DNA of 62,967 nt from JBAXTE01 sp964653595 (GTDB lineage: Bacteria; Bacteroidota; Bacteroidia; Bacteroidales; WCHB1-69), in the NCBI GenBank assembly GCA_964653595.1, contig CAZZHH010000019.1, positions 1 through 62,967 of the forward strand, written 5' to 3'. The position numbers and the translations under genes are program-made. A model generated the notes under the pieces. That model was not told the DNA's origin, searched no databases, and worked only from the letters and a program-made list of their open reading frames with translations. Shown here one piece after another: positions 26,807 to 36,099 of this stretch (the stretch's first letter is position 1; every line of letters begins with the position of its first letter).

Positions 26807-28018
26807 TTATTTTTTCTTCGCAAAAAGCAAGTTTGATTTTCCAGCATATCCAATTCTAAAGTTCAATCTTTTAATGGTTGAATCTTTATATGCTTCAGCT
26901 AAATCTTTTTCCAAACATTTCTCGAATAATTTGATTGGTTTTTCATATGTACCAAAGAGTTTGATTTCCCATGCTTTTTTGTCAAAATATTTGTAAGGGA
27001 TTCCAGAATCATCTTGTAAGTGAAACTTTGATTTTGAGAGCAATGTATTGCGAATGGTCGAAAAAGCATCTTTATGCATCAGATAGGAAGCCGACTTTAC
27101 ATAACTGCAAACGGTTCCCTCTATTTTATCAAAGAACGCCAACAACTCTTTATTCACACTCAAGGTTCCATCCGCCAAGTTGGTCGAAATATATGTAATT
27201 TGGCGTACTTCGTTGCTTCCCTTATTGTTATAATAGAATCTAACTCCTTTATTTTTTGCGTTCTTAATTTCTTTGAAATTATTCTTAACCACAACTTCGC
27301 CATCTTTTCCAATAACAATTGGTTCTATTTTTAACAACTCTTTACCTTCGCGAACTAAGAAAAGCATGATAATCGGAGTGGTACCATCAATATCATCATT
27401 GGTGAGTTCCACTTTCATCTTTTTAGTCATAAAGAAGCTGAACTTAATCACTTCATTGATAGATCGTTTGTATTTCTCAAAAATTGTGTCTAATTCGTTT
27501 TCATCAATGTCTTTAAACACTGGAATCGAGCCAACAGGCTCTAAACCAATCATAAACACCTCTTTGGTTTGAGGAAAGAAAATCTCGGGAAATAGCACAT
27601 CTGGTCCGCTAAACGGATAAATCAACTTCGAACTGGCATCTCTGGTTTCTGCCAAGTTTTTATTACCCCAGGTTCTAGCTGCTTCATTTTTGTTAAAGAA
27701 GTTACTCCAGGTAACATTGGCTTGTTGTGAATATGATTTCCATGTTTTAGTTTTAGTATATTTCATCAATCTACTATCATCGCTAACATTCATTCCAGAA
27801 ATAAATTTAGCAAGATTATTCAATTCTTTTACTTTCTCTGAATCAAGATTCAACGAATTAATATCCAAGACGACTCCATCGCTTTTTTGGGATACCGTAT
27901 CTGTTTGAGTAGTTTTTAACGAATCTGACTTCTCATCTTTAGCCTCTTTTTTGGAGCTGTTTTGTGTGCAAGATGCCAAAATGGCCACACTCATTAATAT
28001 AAAAAGTAACTTTTTCAT
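26807..28018 (-). CDS. Lipoprotein of unknown function
   Basis: A 403-residue protein with signal MKKLLFILMSVAILASCTQN, a clear lipobox (LASC), and a Lys/Asp/Ser-rich linker (about 23-45). No domain is recognised. The body mixes alpha and beta, with MTKKMKVELTND and GKDGEVVVKNNF segments. It starts only 3 bp after the stop of the permease upstream, so the two genes are surely co-transcribed. Whether it acts with the permease (for example in amino-acid or peptide uptake) is inference only. Confidence 0.6.
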   Translation of the reverse strand: MKKLLFILMSVAILASCTQNSSKKEAKDEKSDSLKTTQTDTVSQKSDGVVLDINSLNLDSEKVKELNNLAKFISGMNVSDDSRLMKYTKTKTWKSYSQQANVTWSNFFNKNEAARTWGNKNLAETRDASSKLIYPFSGPDVLFPEIFFPQTKEVFMIGLEPVGSIPVFKDIDENELDTIFEKYKRSINEVIKFSFFMTKKMKVELTNDDIDGTTPIIMLFLVREGKELLKIEPIVIGKDGEVVVKNNFKEIKNAKNKGVRFYYNNKGSNEVRQITYISTNLADGTLSVNKELLAFFDKIEGTVCSYVKSASYLMHKDAFSTIRNTLLSKSKFHLQDDSGIPYKYFDKKAWEIKLFGTYEKPIKLFEKCLEKDLAEAYKDSTIKRLNFRIGYAGKSNLLFAKKK

Positions 28019-28021
28019 TGT

Positions 28022-29350
28022 TTATTTTGATTGTTTTTGGTTATTTCTTTTATATAAGTAGTTTAGAAAATATATTAATAGACCTGTGAAGACAGTCAAT
28101 AGTCCATATATGGATTCTTTTGTATTGGTTTGCATTAAGAAATAAAGCGTCCAAACGATGATAGCAGCATAAAGCAACGGAGTAATCGGGTATCCCCACG
28201 TTTTGAATGGTCGTTCAGCTTTTGGAAAACGGATGCGATGAATAATTACACCGAAAACGGCTAATAATGCGAAGATGTTTAGCGTAAACCCGGCATAGGT
28301 CATCACTTGTGAAAACGATGAAGTCACAATCAAGATAGCACTGATGGCATATTGTAACCAAATAGCATTGATTGGAATCTGATTCTTGGTTTTGAAAGCT
28401 AGTGGTTTCAGTAGTTTATAATCTTCTCCCATAACTTGCGAAACACGAGGCCCAACAAATACCATAGAGCTAATAGTAGAAACCAGTAAAATGCTAATTA
28501 AAAGTGCCATCACCACACCACCAGTCTCCCCAAAAATAAAATTAGCAGCAATAAAACCAACTTCTACTTGCCCCGCTAAATCCGCTTTTGGAGCACTATA
28601 TAAAAAGACATAGTTGAGCAACAGATAAGCTGCGGTGACTGCGATAGTGCTGATGAATAGAGATTTTGGCAAATTACGTTGCGGATTCTTGATATCCCCA
28701 GCAATATATGCGGCAGCATTCCATCCCGAAAAGGCGTAGGTGACAAAGATCAGGGATTGTGCAAAGTTTTTATCAAACAAATCTCCAATTTTGAAGGAGG
28801 TAAAATCCGCATTGACCGGTTGTGGAGTGTCTATCATGACAAAACCAGCAACCACAAAAACCAAAATCAACAATATTTTAAAAATAGTGAACACATTTTG
28901 GAACTTACTTCCAGTATTGATGCTAAAACTATGCACTAAGGTAATCACTGTTAATACACACAATGCAAAAAATGTCGGGTTGACTGCTGGTACCACAGAG
29001 TGGATGTATCCAGCCATTGCCATACAGGCTAAAGCAACAGGGGCAGAAAATCCGACGGTTAACGAAATCCAACCCGATAGAAACCCTACCGATGGATGAT
29101 ATATTTTGGAAAGATAGTGATATTCACCTCCGCTTCGTGGCATGGTTGACCCCAACTCGCCATATACCAAAGCACCGCAAAATGCCAACAAACCACCCAC
29201 TGCCCATAAGATCAGAATAGCCAAACTGTTATGGATTCCCATCAGTTGAAAACCCAAAGATGTAAATACTCCAGTGCCTACCATGTTGGCTACCACAAAA
29301 GAGATAACCGAGAACAAACCGAGTTTGGTAATTGATTTTTGTGAACTCAT
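28022..29350 (-). CDS. APC-family amino-acid permease
   Basis: A 442-residue inner-membrane transporter of the amino acid-polyamine-organocation superfamily. About 12 hydrophobic segments are visible. The first carries VVANMVGTGVF near residues 18-28, the unwound substrate-binding motif of helix 1, and GAPLVYGELGST-like sequence (GALVYGELGSTMPRSGGEY) is the helix 2-3 signature near 58-76. Substrate unknown. A -7 like box TAATTTTG lies at 29368-29375 (minus strand). It is the first gene of the permease-lipoprotein pair. Confidence 0.88.
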   Translation of the reverse strand: MSSQKSITKLGLFSVISFVVANMVGTGVFTSLGFQLMGIHNSLAILILWAVGGLLAFCGALVYGELGSTMPRSGGEYHYLSKIYHPSVGFLSGWISLTVGFSAPVALACMAMAGYIHSVVPAVNPTFFALCVLTVITLVHSFSINTGSKFQNVFTIFKILLILVFVVAGFVMIDTPQPVNADFTSFKIGDLFDKNFAQSLIFVTYAFSGWNAAAYIAGDIKNPQRNLPKSLFISTIAVTAAYLLLNYVFLYSAPKADLAGQVEVGFIAANFIFGETGGVVMALLISILLVSTISSMVFVGPRVSQVMGEDYKLLKPLAFKTKNQIPINAIWLQYAISAILIVTSSFSQVMTYAGFTLNIFALLAVFGVIIHRIRFPKAERPFKTWGYPITPLLYAAIIVWTLYFLMQTNTKESIYGLLTVFTGLLIYFLNYLYKRNNQKQSK

Positions 29351-29519
29351 TTTTTAAAATTAAGGAGCAAAATTACAACTAAAATTTTGAATTTTCATGA
29401 AATTTTTTTAACCAAATAAAAACTCACGATTTAGTGTTGAATTTATGCTTAATGGTTGTATATCATGTGTTTAAGTTAATGTTCCGATTAAGATAAATGG
29501 AAAGACTGCTTTTGAAAGA

Positions 29520-32471
29520 TTAGTTTTTAGTTTTTAATAATGCCTGATATAGAATTTCCTGAATTTCAGTTCTAATCCCCATTTTGGCTAGTCTATTGTT
29601 TTCAGCATCCGGATATACACGATTGGATAAAAAAACGAACGTGAAATTTAATTCGGGATCCGACCATACTAACGTGCCAGTAAAACCACTATGACCGTAA
29701 CTTTTTTCGGAAGCAGAAGGAGATACAGGAGAGGTAGATTCGTCTCTGGAAGGTTTATCAAACCCTAATGCCCTTCGGTTGTTTACTTCTTTAGGAAACC
29801 AATGTTTTGTGAATTTCTGGACAGTGGATGCTTTTAAAACTCTAGTTCCCGCATATACTCCTTCGTTGAGAAGCATTTGCATTAATATTGCAATATCGGT
29901 AGCGTTTGAAAATAAGCCAGCATGACCTGCAACTCCTCCCATCAAAGCTGCTGTTTGATCATGTACCGTTCCTTGAATAGTCTGCTTGCGGAAAATTTCA
30001 TCCCTCTCTGTAGGTATAATTCTGTCCTTCGAAAATCGTGATAAAGGCTGATATCCGATTGTTGCCAAATTTAATGGGGCGTAAAAAATACTATCTACAA
30101 ATTTGTCTATCGAAGATTTAGTAACCGTTTCTACAATCTCTTTTAACAAAATAAAGTTAAAATCACTATAAATATATGGCTTTGTGGAGTCTATTTCAGA
30201 AAGTTTAATTTTTTCTAAAATACTATCTTTTATCGCTTTGGATACATACATACTGTCAGCCACTTGATAACAAAAATCTCCTGTTGAACTTTTTTTGAAA
30301 TAGGCAGTATCCGCAATTCCATTCACCATATACGATTTCCAAAACGGCATAAAAGGTCTAAATCCAGAGTTGTGACTAAGTAGTTGTGAGATCGTAATGT
30401 TCGATTTGTTTGAATTCTTTAACCATGGTAGATGTTTGGATATCTTATCGTCCAAAAAAATCTCTTTATTTTCGTACAACTTCATAACTGCCAAAGTGGT
30501 AGATAATATTTTTGTTACCGAAGCAATGTCGTAGATGTCTGAATTTGAGATGTTTTTCTTATCAATATAGGTTGGTGTTCCATACGATTTGTTTAATACG
30601 ATGTTCCCTTTATAAGCCACTGCAATCTGACAGCCAGGAAAAACTCTAAGTTTGATTGCTTTTTTGACAATGGAATCTATTTTTTTGACATAAAAATCGG
30701 AAATATCAAATTTAGATGGTTCGCAAATTGGTAACCGACCAATAGGAAAAACATTTTCACCTTCCCCAATTAGAAATTTTGAATTGATGCTTACGGATAG
30801 TCTACCATTTGCTTTTACTGCTCCCATGATGATCTGAGCCGCAGACTCTTCCGCCATTTGTGTTGGTTGGTATGCTTCTACTATTGCTTTGTAATTGGCT
30901 GTAGATGGTAGTTTTTCCAGAATATAAGGGTTCCCAAAAATGGTTAACACCACTTGGGTTAGTTTCGATAATGTATCGATAAATTGTATCGACTCATTAG
31001 AAACATTGTAACTTCTTTGTGGAAGTTGAGAGGTGTTATGAATGGACACAACCACTGTTTTATACGCAGAAAGAACTTTTAAAATAGAGTCTGATTGTGA
31101 ATAATTAAAAGTAGGAGGAATGTTGTAATGAGTAAACCTGCCATGGATAGACATAAACTCCTGAAAAGTGGTTTTAGATGTAGTTCCGATGGCTACGGTT
31201 GCAGTTGTTTTATCATTAGTTTGAAATAATGGAAGTGTGTTCTCCAAGTTGTTTATTACGGTAATAGAAGCTTCTGTTAACTCTCTCACTAGTTGTTTGG
31301 TGGTAGTTTTGTTTAAATCTTCGTGTAGATTAGTGGTAGGTATTTCATAACACTCATGAAGATTTAATTGTTCCTTATAACGGAGTATTTTCAGACATTT
31401 TTCATGTATTATTTCTTCGGGTATTATGCAACTATCTACTGCATTTTTAATGGTTTTAATCGCAATTTCTGGATCGGTTGGCAACAACAAAATATCATTA
31501 TCTGCTAACAATGCAGCTAGTTCCAGCTCACCTGGTTTCAAATAATTTGATGCGCCTTTCATATCTAATGCGTCGGTAATAATTAACCCGTCAAAGTTCA
31601 ATTTTTTTCTCAATAACTCATACACAATCTTGGGTGAGAGACTAGAGGCTCTACTTTTTGTAGTATCTAGTGAGGGGATAAAAAGATGAGCTACCATAAT
31701 TGAGCTAATTCCACTTTCTATCAAGCGCTTAAACGGATATAAATCCACCGAGTCCAACACCGATTCGGTATGGTTGATAATTGGGAGAGTGTAATGCGAG
31801 TCCGACTCAGTGTCGCCATGTCCGGGGAAGTGTTTTGCACACGATAACAATCCGTTGTCTTCCATCCCCATCATATAAGCTATCGCTTTTTGAGCAACAT
31901 TTTCGCGTTCCGCTCCAAATGACCTACTGTTAATTACCGGATTTTTAGAATTGCTATTCACATCAGCAACGGGTGCAAAATTGAGTTGAATCCCCGCTCT
32001 TAAAAACTGTCTGGCTACTTCTTTTCCCATTTTATATATGAGAAAATTATCTTGTATAGCACCCAATGCCATTTGACGGGGAAAAAGAGTTGTGCTGTCG
32101 AGGCGCATGGATAAACCCCACTCCCCATCTATCGAAAACAATACAGGAGTTTTGCTTGCACATTGAATCCTGTTGATTAGATTTACTTGTCGAACTGGGC
32201 CTCCCTGAAACATACACACACCTCCCAACTCCAATTTTGAAATTAAATCGATGGTTTGCTTGTTGTATTTTTCGTTTTCCTTAGATAAAACCCGTATCAT
32301 GATTAATTGAGCAATTTTTTGCTCTAAGCTCATGGTTTTGATCACCGAATCAGCCCATAGATATTTAGCGGGGACCGTCCTTGTGATGGTTGAATCATAG
32401 ATGGATGAAAAACCTGAAATGCTTATGCTTATAAATAAAAGTAAAAGAATATATCTAAATCGTTTGCTCAT
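29520..32471 (-). CDS. GH3 beta-N-acetylglucosaminidase fused to serine beta-lactamase
   Basis: A 983-residue exported fusion (signal about 1-23). The N-terminal part (about 40-370) is a NagZ-like glycoside hydrolase family 3 domain with KHFPGHGDT at 213-221, the catalytic Asp-Ser-His loop at 224-226 and nucleophile Asp300 in ITDALDMKG. A GH3 C-terminal-like domain follows (about 390-590). The C-terminal part (about 610-983) is a class C beta-lactamase/DD-peptidase-like domain with SVTK at 651-654, YSDFN and a HSGFTGT motif near 937. A role in cell-wall recycling or muropeptide turnover is likely. Such fusions are known in Bacteroidota. It seems to be monocistronic. Confidence 0.9.
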   Translation of the reverse strand: MSKRFRYILLLLFISISISGFSSIYDSTITRTVPAKYLWADSVIKTMSLEQKIAQLIMIRVLSKENEKYNKQTIDLISKLELGGVCMFQGGPVRQVNLINRIQCASKTPVLFSIDGEWGLSMRLDSTTLFPRQMALGAIQDNFLIYKMGKEVARQFLRAGIQLNFAPVADVNSNSKNPVINSRSFGAERENVAQKAIAYMMGMEDNGLLSCAKHFPGHGDTESDSHYTLPIINHTESVLDSVDLYPFKRLIESGISSIMVAHLFIPSLDTTKSRASSLSPKIVYELLRKKLNFDGLIITDALDMKGASNYLKPGELELAALLADNDILLLPTDPEIAIKTIKNAVDSCIIPEEIIHEKCLKILRYKEQLNLHECYEIPTTNLHEDLNKTTTKQLVRELTEASITVINNLENTLPLFQTNDKTTATVAIGTTSKTTFQEFMSIHGRFTHYNIPPTFNYSQSDSILKVLSAYKTVVVSIHNTSQLPQRSYNVSNESIQFIDTLSKLTQVVLTIFGNPYILEKLPSTANYKAIVEAYQPTQMAEESAAQIIMGAVKANGRLSVSINSKFLIGEGENVFPIGRLPICEPSKFDISDFYVKKIDSIVKKAIKLRVFPGCQIAVAYKGNIVLNKSYGTPTYIDKKNISNSDIYDIASVTKILSTTLAVMKLYENKEIFLDDKISKHLPWLKNSNKSNITISQLLSHNSGFRPFMPFWKSYMVNGIADTAYFKKSSTGDFCYQVADSMYVSKAIKDSILEKIKLSEIDSTKPYIYSDFNFILLKEIVETVTKSSIDKFVDSIFYAPLNLATIGYQPLSRFSKDRIIPTERDEIFRKQTIQGTVHDQTAALMGGVAGHAGLFSNATDIAILMQMLLNEGVYAGTRVLKASTVQKFTKHWFPKEVNNRRALGFDKPSRDESTSPVSPSASEKSYGHSGFTGTLVWSDPELNFTFVFLSNRVYPDAENNRLAKMGIRTEIQEILYQALLKTKN

Positions 32472-32597
32472 GCTTATTCGTCTCTGTAATATCTAAAATT
32501 TAGTATGTGTTTAAAAAAGAATGGAAATAGTACAATTAATTTTCCACTATTATTAAGCAATAAAATTCAAAATAACAGATTATTTCGTTATTATTTC

Positions 32598-32605
32598 TAC
32601 CTTTG
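32598..32605 (+). promoter_or_regulatory. -7 box of the glycosyltransferase gene
   Basis: TACCTTTG, 43 bp before the ATG at 32649; no clear TTG at -33. Confidence 0.45.
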
Positions 32606-32648
32606 AATGATAAATTATAAACATTGATTCGTTAACTACTCAATTACT

Positions 32649-33857
32649 ATGGTTGTCCATATCGCAATTCCTGCTTTTAATGAAGCAAATTATATTTCTA
32701 ATACCTTGTCGGCTCTAATTGAACAGGTAGTAAACGTGGATTTTCGAGTTTACGTATGTGTAAATCAACCCGAAAGTTACTGGAATGATCCCGAAAAGGA
32801 GTTGATTTGTTTGGATAATCAAACAACCTTAAAACTGTTGCATGAATTTGTTGGATTAAACTTGGTTGTGCTAGACTATTGCTCTAAAGGAAAAGGTTGG
32901 GAAGGCAAAAAAACGGGTGTTGGAATAGCTCGAAAAACTCTTATGGATCATATTTCTTCCGTTGCAAACAAAGAGGATCTTGTAATCAGTTTGGATGCAG
33001 ATACATTTGTTAAACCTCACTATGTTCAATCTATCGTTGATTCGTTTCATCAGTTTCCAAATGCTGTTGCGATGTCGGTTCCCTATTTTCATAATCTTAC
33101 TGGAAGCGAGGCGGAAGATCGTGCTATTTTAAGATATGAAATTTATATGCGCAATTATGCCATTCAAATGCTTCGAATTAATTCCCCATTTGCTTTTACA
33201 GCACTCGGATCTGCAATGGCATATAGAGTGAAAGCGTATAATGCTATTGGTGGATTAAGTCCCCTGAAAAGTGGGGAAGATTTCTATTTTTTACAGCAAA
33301 TGAGAAAATTTGGGACGGTCATTATCGCAAACGATGAGTTGGTTTTCCCAGCTGCACGTTTCTCTAATCGTGTTTTCTTTGGGACTGGGCCAGCTATGAT
33401 AAAGGGCCATAGTGGCGACTGGAGCAGTTATCCCATATATCATATTTCGCAGTTTGAAGCTGTGAAATCTTTGTTTGATGTTGCAGTGCAACTTATGAAT
33501 CCAGATTGGAGTATCGATTCTGCATTTTATCAGTTCCTTCAAGCCCAATTTAAGGATGAGAACTTTTTAAACCCAATTCGAAAAAATATGAAAGATGAAA
33601 AACAGTTTTTTCGAGGGTTTTATACCAAAGTGGATGGATTGAGAATCCTTCAATTCTTAAAAGCAACTTTACCTTTAATGAATATGAACGATAGGGAACT
33701 GTTTTTTGATAATTATCAACAATTTAACTTAATAGACAAAAAATATTCACAGGATATTACACTTGAAAATTTCGATATTTCCGACCTGAGCGCAATTAGA
33801 GATAGTTTGTTTGATATTGAAAAAGCGTATCTTCGCAAAATAAAAATTTTATCATAA
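32649..33857 (+). CDS. Family 2 glycosyltransferase
   Basis: A 402-residue GT-A fold transferase. HIAIPAFNEANYI at 4-16 is the nucleotide-binding start; D116-A-D118 in SLDADTF is the metal-binding DxD; GEDFYF at 209-214 supplies the catalytic base. The C-terminal region (about 260-400) is unusual for this family and may recognise the acceptor. No membrane segment was seen. It is followed by miaA after 1 bp, so the two are translationally coupled. The sugar and acceptor are unknown. Confidence 0.82.
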   Translation: MVVHIAIPAFNEANYISNTLSALIEQVVNVDFRVYVCVNQPESYWNDPEKELICLDNQTTLKLLHEFVGLNLVVLDYCSKGKGWEGKKTGVGIARKTLMDHISSVANKEDLVISLDADTFVKPHYVQSIVDSFHQFPNAVAMSVPYFHNLTGSEAEDRAILRYEIYMRNYAIQMLRINSPFAFTALGSAMAYRVKAYNAIGGLSPLKSGEDFYFLQQMRKFGTVIIANDELVFPAARFSNRVFFGTGPAMIKGHSGDWSSYPIYHISQFEAVKSLFDVAVQLMNPDWSIDSAFYQFLQAQFKDENFLNPIRKNMKDEKQFFRGFYTKVDGLRILQFLKATLPLMNMNDRELFFDNYQQFNLIDKKYSQDITLENFDISDLSAIRDSLFDIEKAYLRKIKILS

Positions 33858-33858
33858 A

Positions 33859-34767
33859 ATGATTTTAATTTTAGGACCAACTGCAACTGGAAAAACAGCC
33901 TTGGCTACCTCCTTAGCATCTCAAATAAACGGTGAAATTATTAGCGCAGATTCTCGTCAAGTTTTTAGAACAATGGATATCGGTACAGGAAAAGATTTAT
34001 CGGAATATTGGGTAAATGGACAATTTGTGCCTTACCATCTCATCGATATTGTAGAGCCTGGAACTGAGTTTAGTATGTTCGATTTTCAAAGTCATTTTTA
34101 CAATGCATACAATGATATTGTTAGCCGAGACAAATTCCCAATATTGTGCGGTGGCACTGGTCTTTATTTAGAATCCGTTATTAATGCTTATCCGATGGTG
34201 AAAGTTGCTGTAAATCATGAGTTAAGGGAACAACTGAAAGATGAATCCATGGATCATTTATCGGAGAGACTTGCTAAGTATAGAAAGTTGCATAATCAAA
34301 CGGATACCGAAGATAGAGAGAGAGTGCTGAGAGCACTTGAAATTGAGATTTTTTATCATGAAAACCCCGATTTAGTTGAAAAATCCAAACAAGTTATCCA
34401 TCCAATAAATGTATACGGAATCTATTTCGATAGGGATGTTATTAGAAATAGAATTACTCAACGGCTTAAAGAGAGATTGGGAGGTGGTATGATTGAAGAG
34501 GTGGAAATGTTATTGGATAGTGGTACTTCCTACGATTGTCTTCAAAGATATGGTCTAGAATACAAGTACGTTAGCCAATATTTGAAAGGATTGATAGATT
34601 ATCAAACTCTTTTTAATGCCCTAAATATTGCTATTCACCAATTTGCTAAACGGCAATCTTCCTGGTTTAGAAGAATGGAAAAAAATGGAGTGATTATTCA
34701 TTGGATTGATGGCAATGAATCAATTGTTAATAAAATGAAAATTATTGCAAACTCGGCTTTGTTGTAA
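33859..34767 (+). CDS. miaA: MiaA-like tRNA dimethylallyltransferase, divergent
   Basis: A 302-residue enzyme that transfers a dimethylallyl group to N6 of A37 in tRNAs reading codons that start with U. The P-loop GPTATGKT spans 6-13, SADSRQVF follows near 34-41, GGTGLYLES near 95-103, and the tRNA-binding RRMEKNG lies near 272. The body is divergent: instead of the usual MDIGTAKP the sequence is MDIGTGKDLSEY. Bacteroidota often carry two miaA genes, and this may be the second, more divergent one. A one-base gap separates it from the glycosyltransferase gene. It could be non-redundant or have altered tRNA preference. Confidence 0.82.
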   Translation: MILILGPTATGKTALATSLASQINGEIISADSRQVFRTMDIGTGKDLSEYWVNGQFVPYHLIDIVEPGTEFSMFDFQSHFYNAYNDIVSRDKFPILCGGTGLYLESVINAYPMVKVAVNHELREQLKDESMDHLSERLAKYRKLHNQTDTEDRERVLRALEIEIFYHENPDLVEKSKQVIHPINVYGIYFDRDVIRNRITQRLKERLGGGMIEEVEMLLDSGTSYDCLQRYGLEYKYVSQYLKGLIDYQTLFNALNIAIHQFAKRQSSWFRRMEKNGVIIHWIDGNESIVNKMKIIANSALL

Positions 34768-34832
34768 GTTGTTGAAGCTATGTGTTATGATTTAAAATCG
34801 TCTGTTAAATAATGTTATTTTTGATGATATGC

Positions 34833-34863
34833 TTGACTAGTGTATAAAATCTGTGTAAATTTG
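34833..34863 (+). promoter_or_regulatory. Promoter of small RNA 1
   Basis: TTGAC (34833-34837) and TAAATTTG (34856-34863) with exactly 20 bp between TTG and the -7 box. Confidence 0.75.
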
Positions 34864-34869
34864 CATCAT

Positions 34870-34988
34870 AAAATCGTTCATTGCTTTTTGTTATAAAACA
34901 AAATAAAAATATTTAAGATAAGCTATGTACACTTACATAGTTTTTTTCATGGTGGGGTGGACCTGCTCGTAAGAGCAGGTCTTTTTTC
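34870..34988 (+). ncRNA. Small RNA 1 (tandem pair)
   Basis: About 115-120 nt from promoter to terminator. Hairpin 1 is 18 nt (34923-34940): a 7-bp stem CTATGTA with TACATAG and loop CACT. It is followed by a T run, the conserved CATGGTGGGGT and the terminator hairpin GACCTGCTC/GAGCAGGTC (34960-34981, loop GTAA) and U tail. Compared with small RNA 2, stem pairs change together (U-A to C-G twice, G-C to G-U once), which supports a structured RNA. I do not recognise the family. No gene follows on this strand, so it is not a leader. Confidence 0.72.
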
Positions 34989-35262
34989 TTTCTATTGTTG
35001 CTTTTTAAATTTATGGATAATATCAATTTTACTTTGTGATAGATAAAAAAACAAATTCATATTTTTTAATCTCCTATTTTTTGTGTCAACAAAATAGAGT
35101 TTTCTTTGAGTTTGAAATATATTTCCATGAAATTTGGACTAAATATTTGAATTGTTTTAATTTAGTGTTAAATAAAAATAGTTTCTTGATTTTTTATTCT
35201 ATTGATAAACAATTAAATAAATAAATCATATGTGTTAAAATATGTTAAACTTGAGTTTTTTT

Positions 35263-35293
35263 TTGACACATTTGAAAATAATGTATATCTTTG
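35263..35293 (+). promoter_or_regulatory. Promoter of small RNA 2
   Basis: TTGAC (35263-35267) and TATCTTTG (35286-35293), again with exactly 20 bp between TTG and the -7 box. Confidence 0.75.
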
Positions 35294-35299
35294 CATTGT

Positions 35300-35419
35300 A
35301 ATAACGTTCATATACATTGTCAACAGACAATTTAAAAATACTTAAGGTAAGCTACGCACACATGTGTAGTTTTTTCATGGTGGGGTAGACCTGCTCGTTT
35401 GAGCAGGTCTTTTTTTTTT
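35300..35419 (+). ncRNA. Small RNA 2 (tandem pair)
   Basis: Second copy with the same order. Hairpin 1 (35352-35369) has stem CTACGCA with TGTGTAG, loop CACA. Then come a T run, the same CATGGTGGGGT, and terminator AGACCTGCTC/GAGCAGGTCT (35387-35410, loop GTTT) with a T tail. The region between the start and hairpin 1 is only loosely alike. The preserved single-strand motif between two hairpins suggests a binding site for a target or protein. Confidence 0.72.
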
Positions 35420-35654
35420 GATTAATCTTTAAGTTTTTCGAATCTCAAATCTTATGAAAAATGACCAAATACAAATGTCTTAAAGATGTTTAATGTGATG
35501 AATTGGTTTGAAAATCCTTTGGGGCATTTTGTTATACTATTGAAACAATTTTAAAATTTACCCTTAATGAATCCCTAATTTAAGGAAATTAGAAAGTCAA
35601 TCATGTGAAATTAAGAAAAGGTGAAAAAGATGGTTGGAAAAATATCTTTTGGAT

Positions 35655-36071
35655 TTATTTTGTAAAGTAATATAAGGCTGCAATATATCCTTTCATCCCA
35701 AGTCCACTTATAATTCCAATGCAATTTGCGCCAGTGTAAGAATAGTGTCTAAAATCTTCACGGGAGATTATATTGCTAAGATGAACTTCAATCACTGGTG
35801 TTGTAACTGCCTTAATAGCATCGGCTATCGCTATGGAAGTGTGTGAATAGCCTCCTGGATTTAATATAATACCATCATAAGTAAATCCAGTTTCGTGGAT
35901 TTTATCTATCAATACTCCCTCTACGTTTGATTGAAAATAGTCGATAGTATGATTTGGATTGTCTTTTCGAATCTTTTCCAACAGATTATCAAATGTGAAA
36001 TTCCCATAGATCTGCGGTTCTCTAATGCCTGTTAGGTTCAGATTGGGCCCATTTATGATTATTATTTTCAT
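35655..36071 (-). CDS. aroQ: Type II 3-dehydroquinate dehydratase
   Basis: A 138-residue dehydratase that converts 3-dehydroquinate to 3-dehydroshikimate in the shikimate pathway. Motifs: NGPNLNL at 7-13, catalytic Tyr22 in PQIYGN, NPGGYSHTS at 71-79, and EVHLSN with His97. Length fits the family (about 140). The upstream double OmpA gene is on the same strand, 28 bp away, so co-transcription is possible, but no other aro gene is nearby. Confidence 0.95.
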   Translation of the reverse strand: MKIIIINGPNLNLTGIREPQIYGNFTFDNLLEKIRKDNPNHTIDYFQSNVEGVLIDKIHETGFTYDGIILNPGGYSHTSIAIADAIKAVTTPVIEVHLSNIISREDFRHYSYTGANCIGIISGLGMKGYIAALYYFTK

Positions 36072-36099
36072 CTTTACTTTTTTTGTCTTAAGTGGATTG

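Larger units (their letters stand above)
34768..35654. other. Intergenic region with two small RNA genes
   Basis: Nearly 900 bp without a convincing protein gene. It contains the two promoter-RNA-terminator units (34833-34988 and 35263-35419). The stretch between them and 35420-35654 is AT-rich and shows nothing recognisable. Confidence 0.7.

Noticed and set aside
34923..34968. 15-codon frame inside small RNA 1 ending in the terminator loop.
   Set aside because: The second copy does not keep the frame (6 versus 7 T) and has an early stop, so it is not conserved as a peptide.
35036..35224. 62-codon frame between the two small RNAs.
   Set aside because: AT-rich, low-complexity, no RBS and no family signal.
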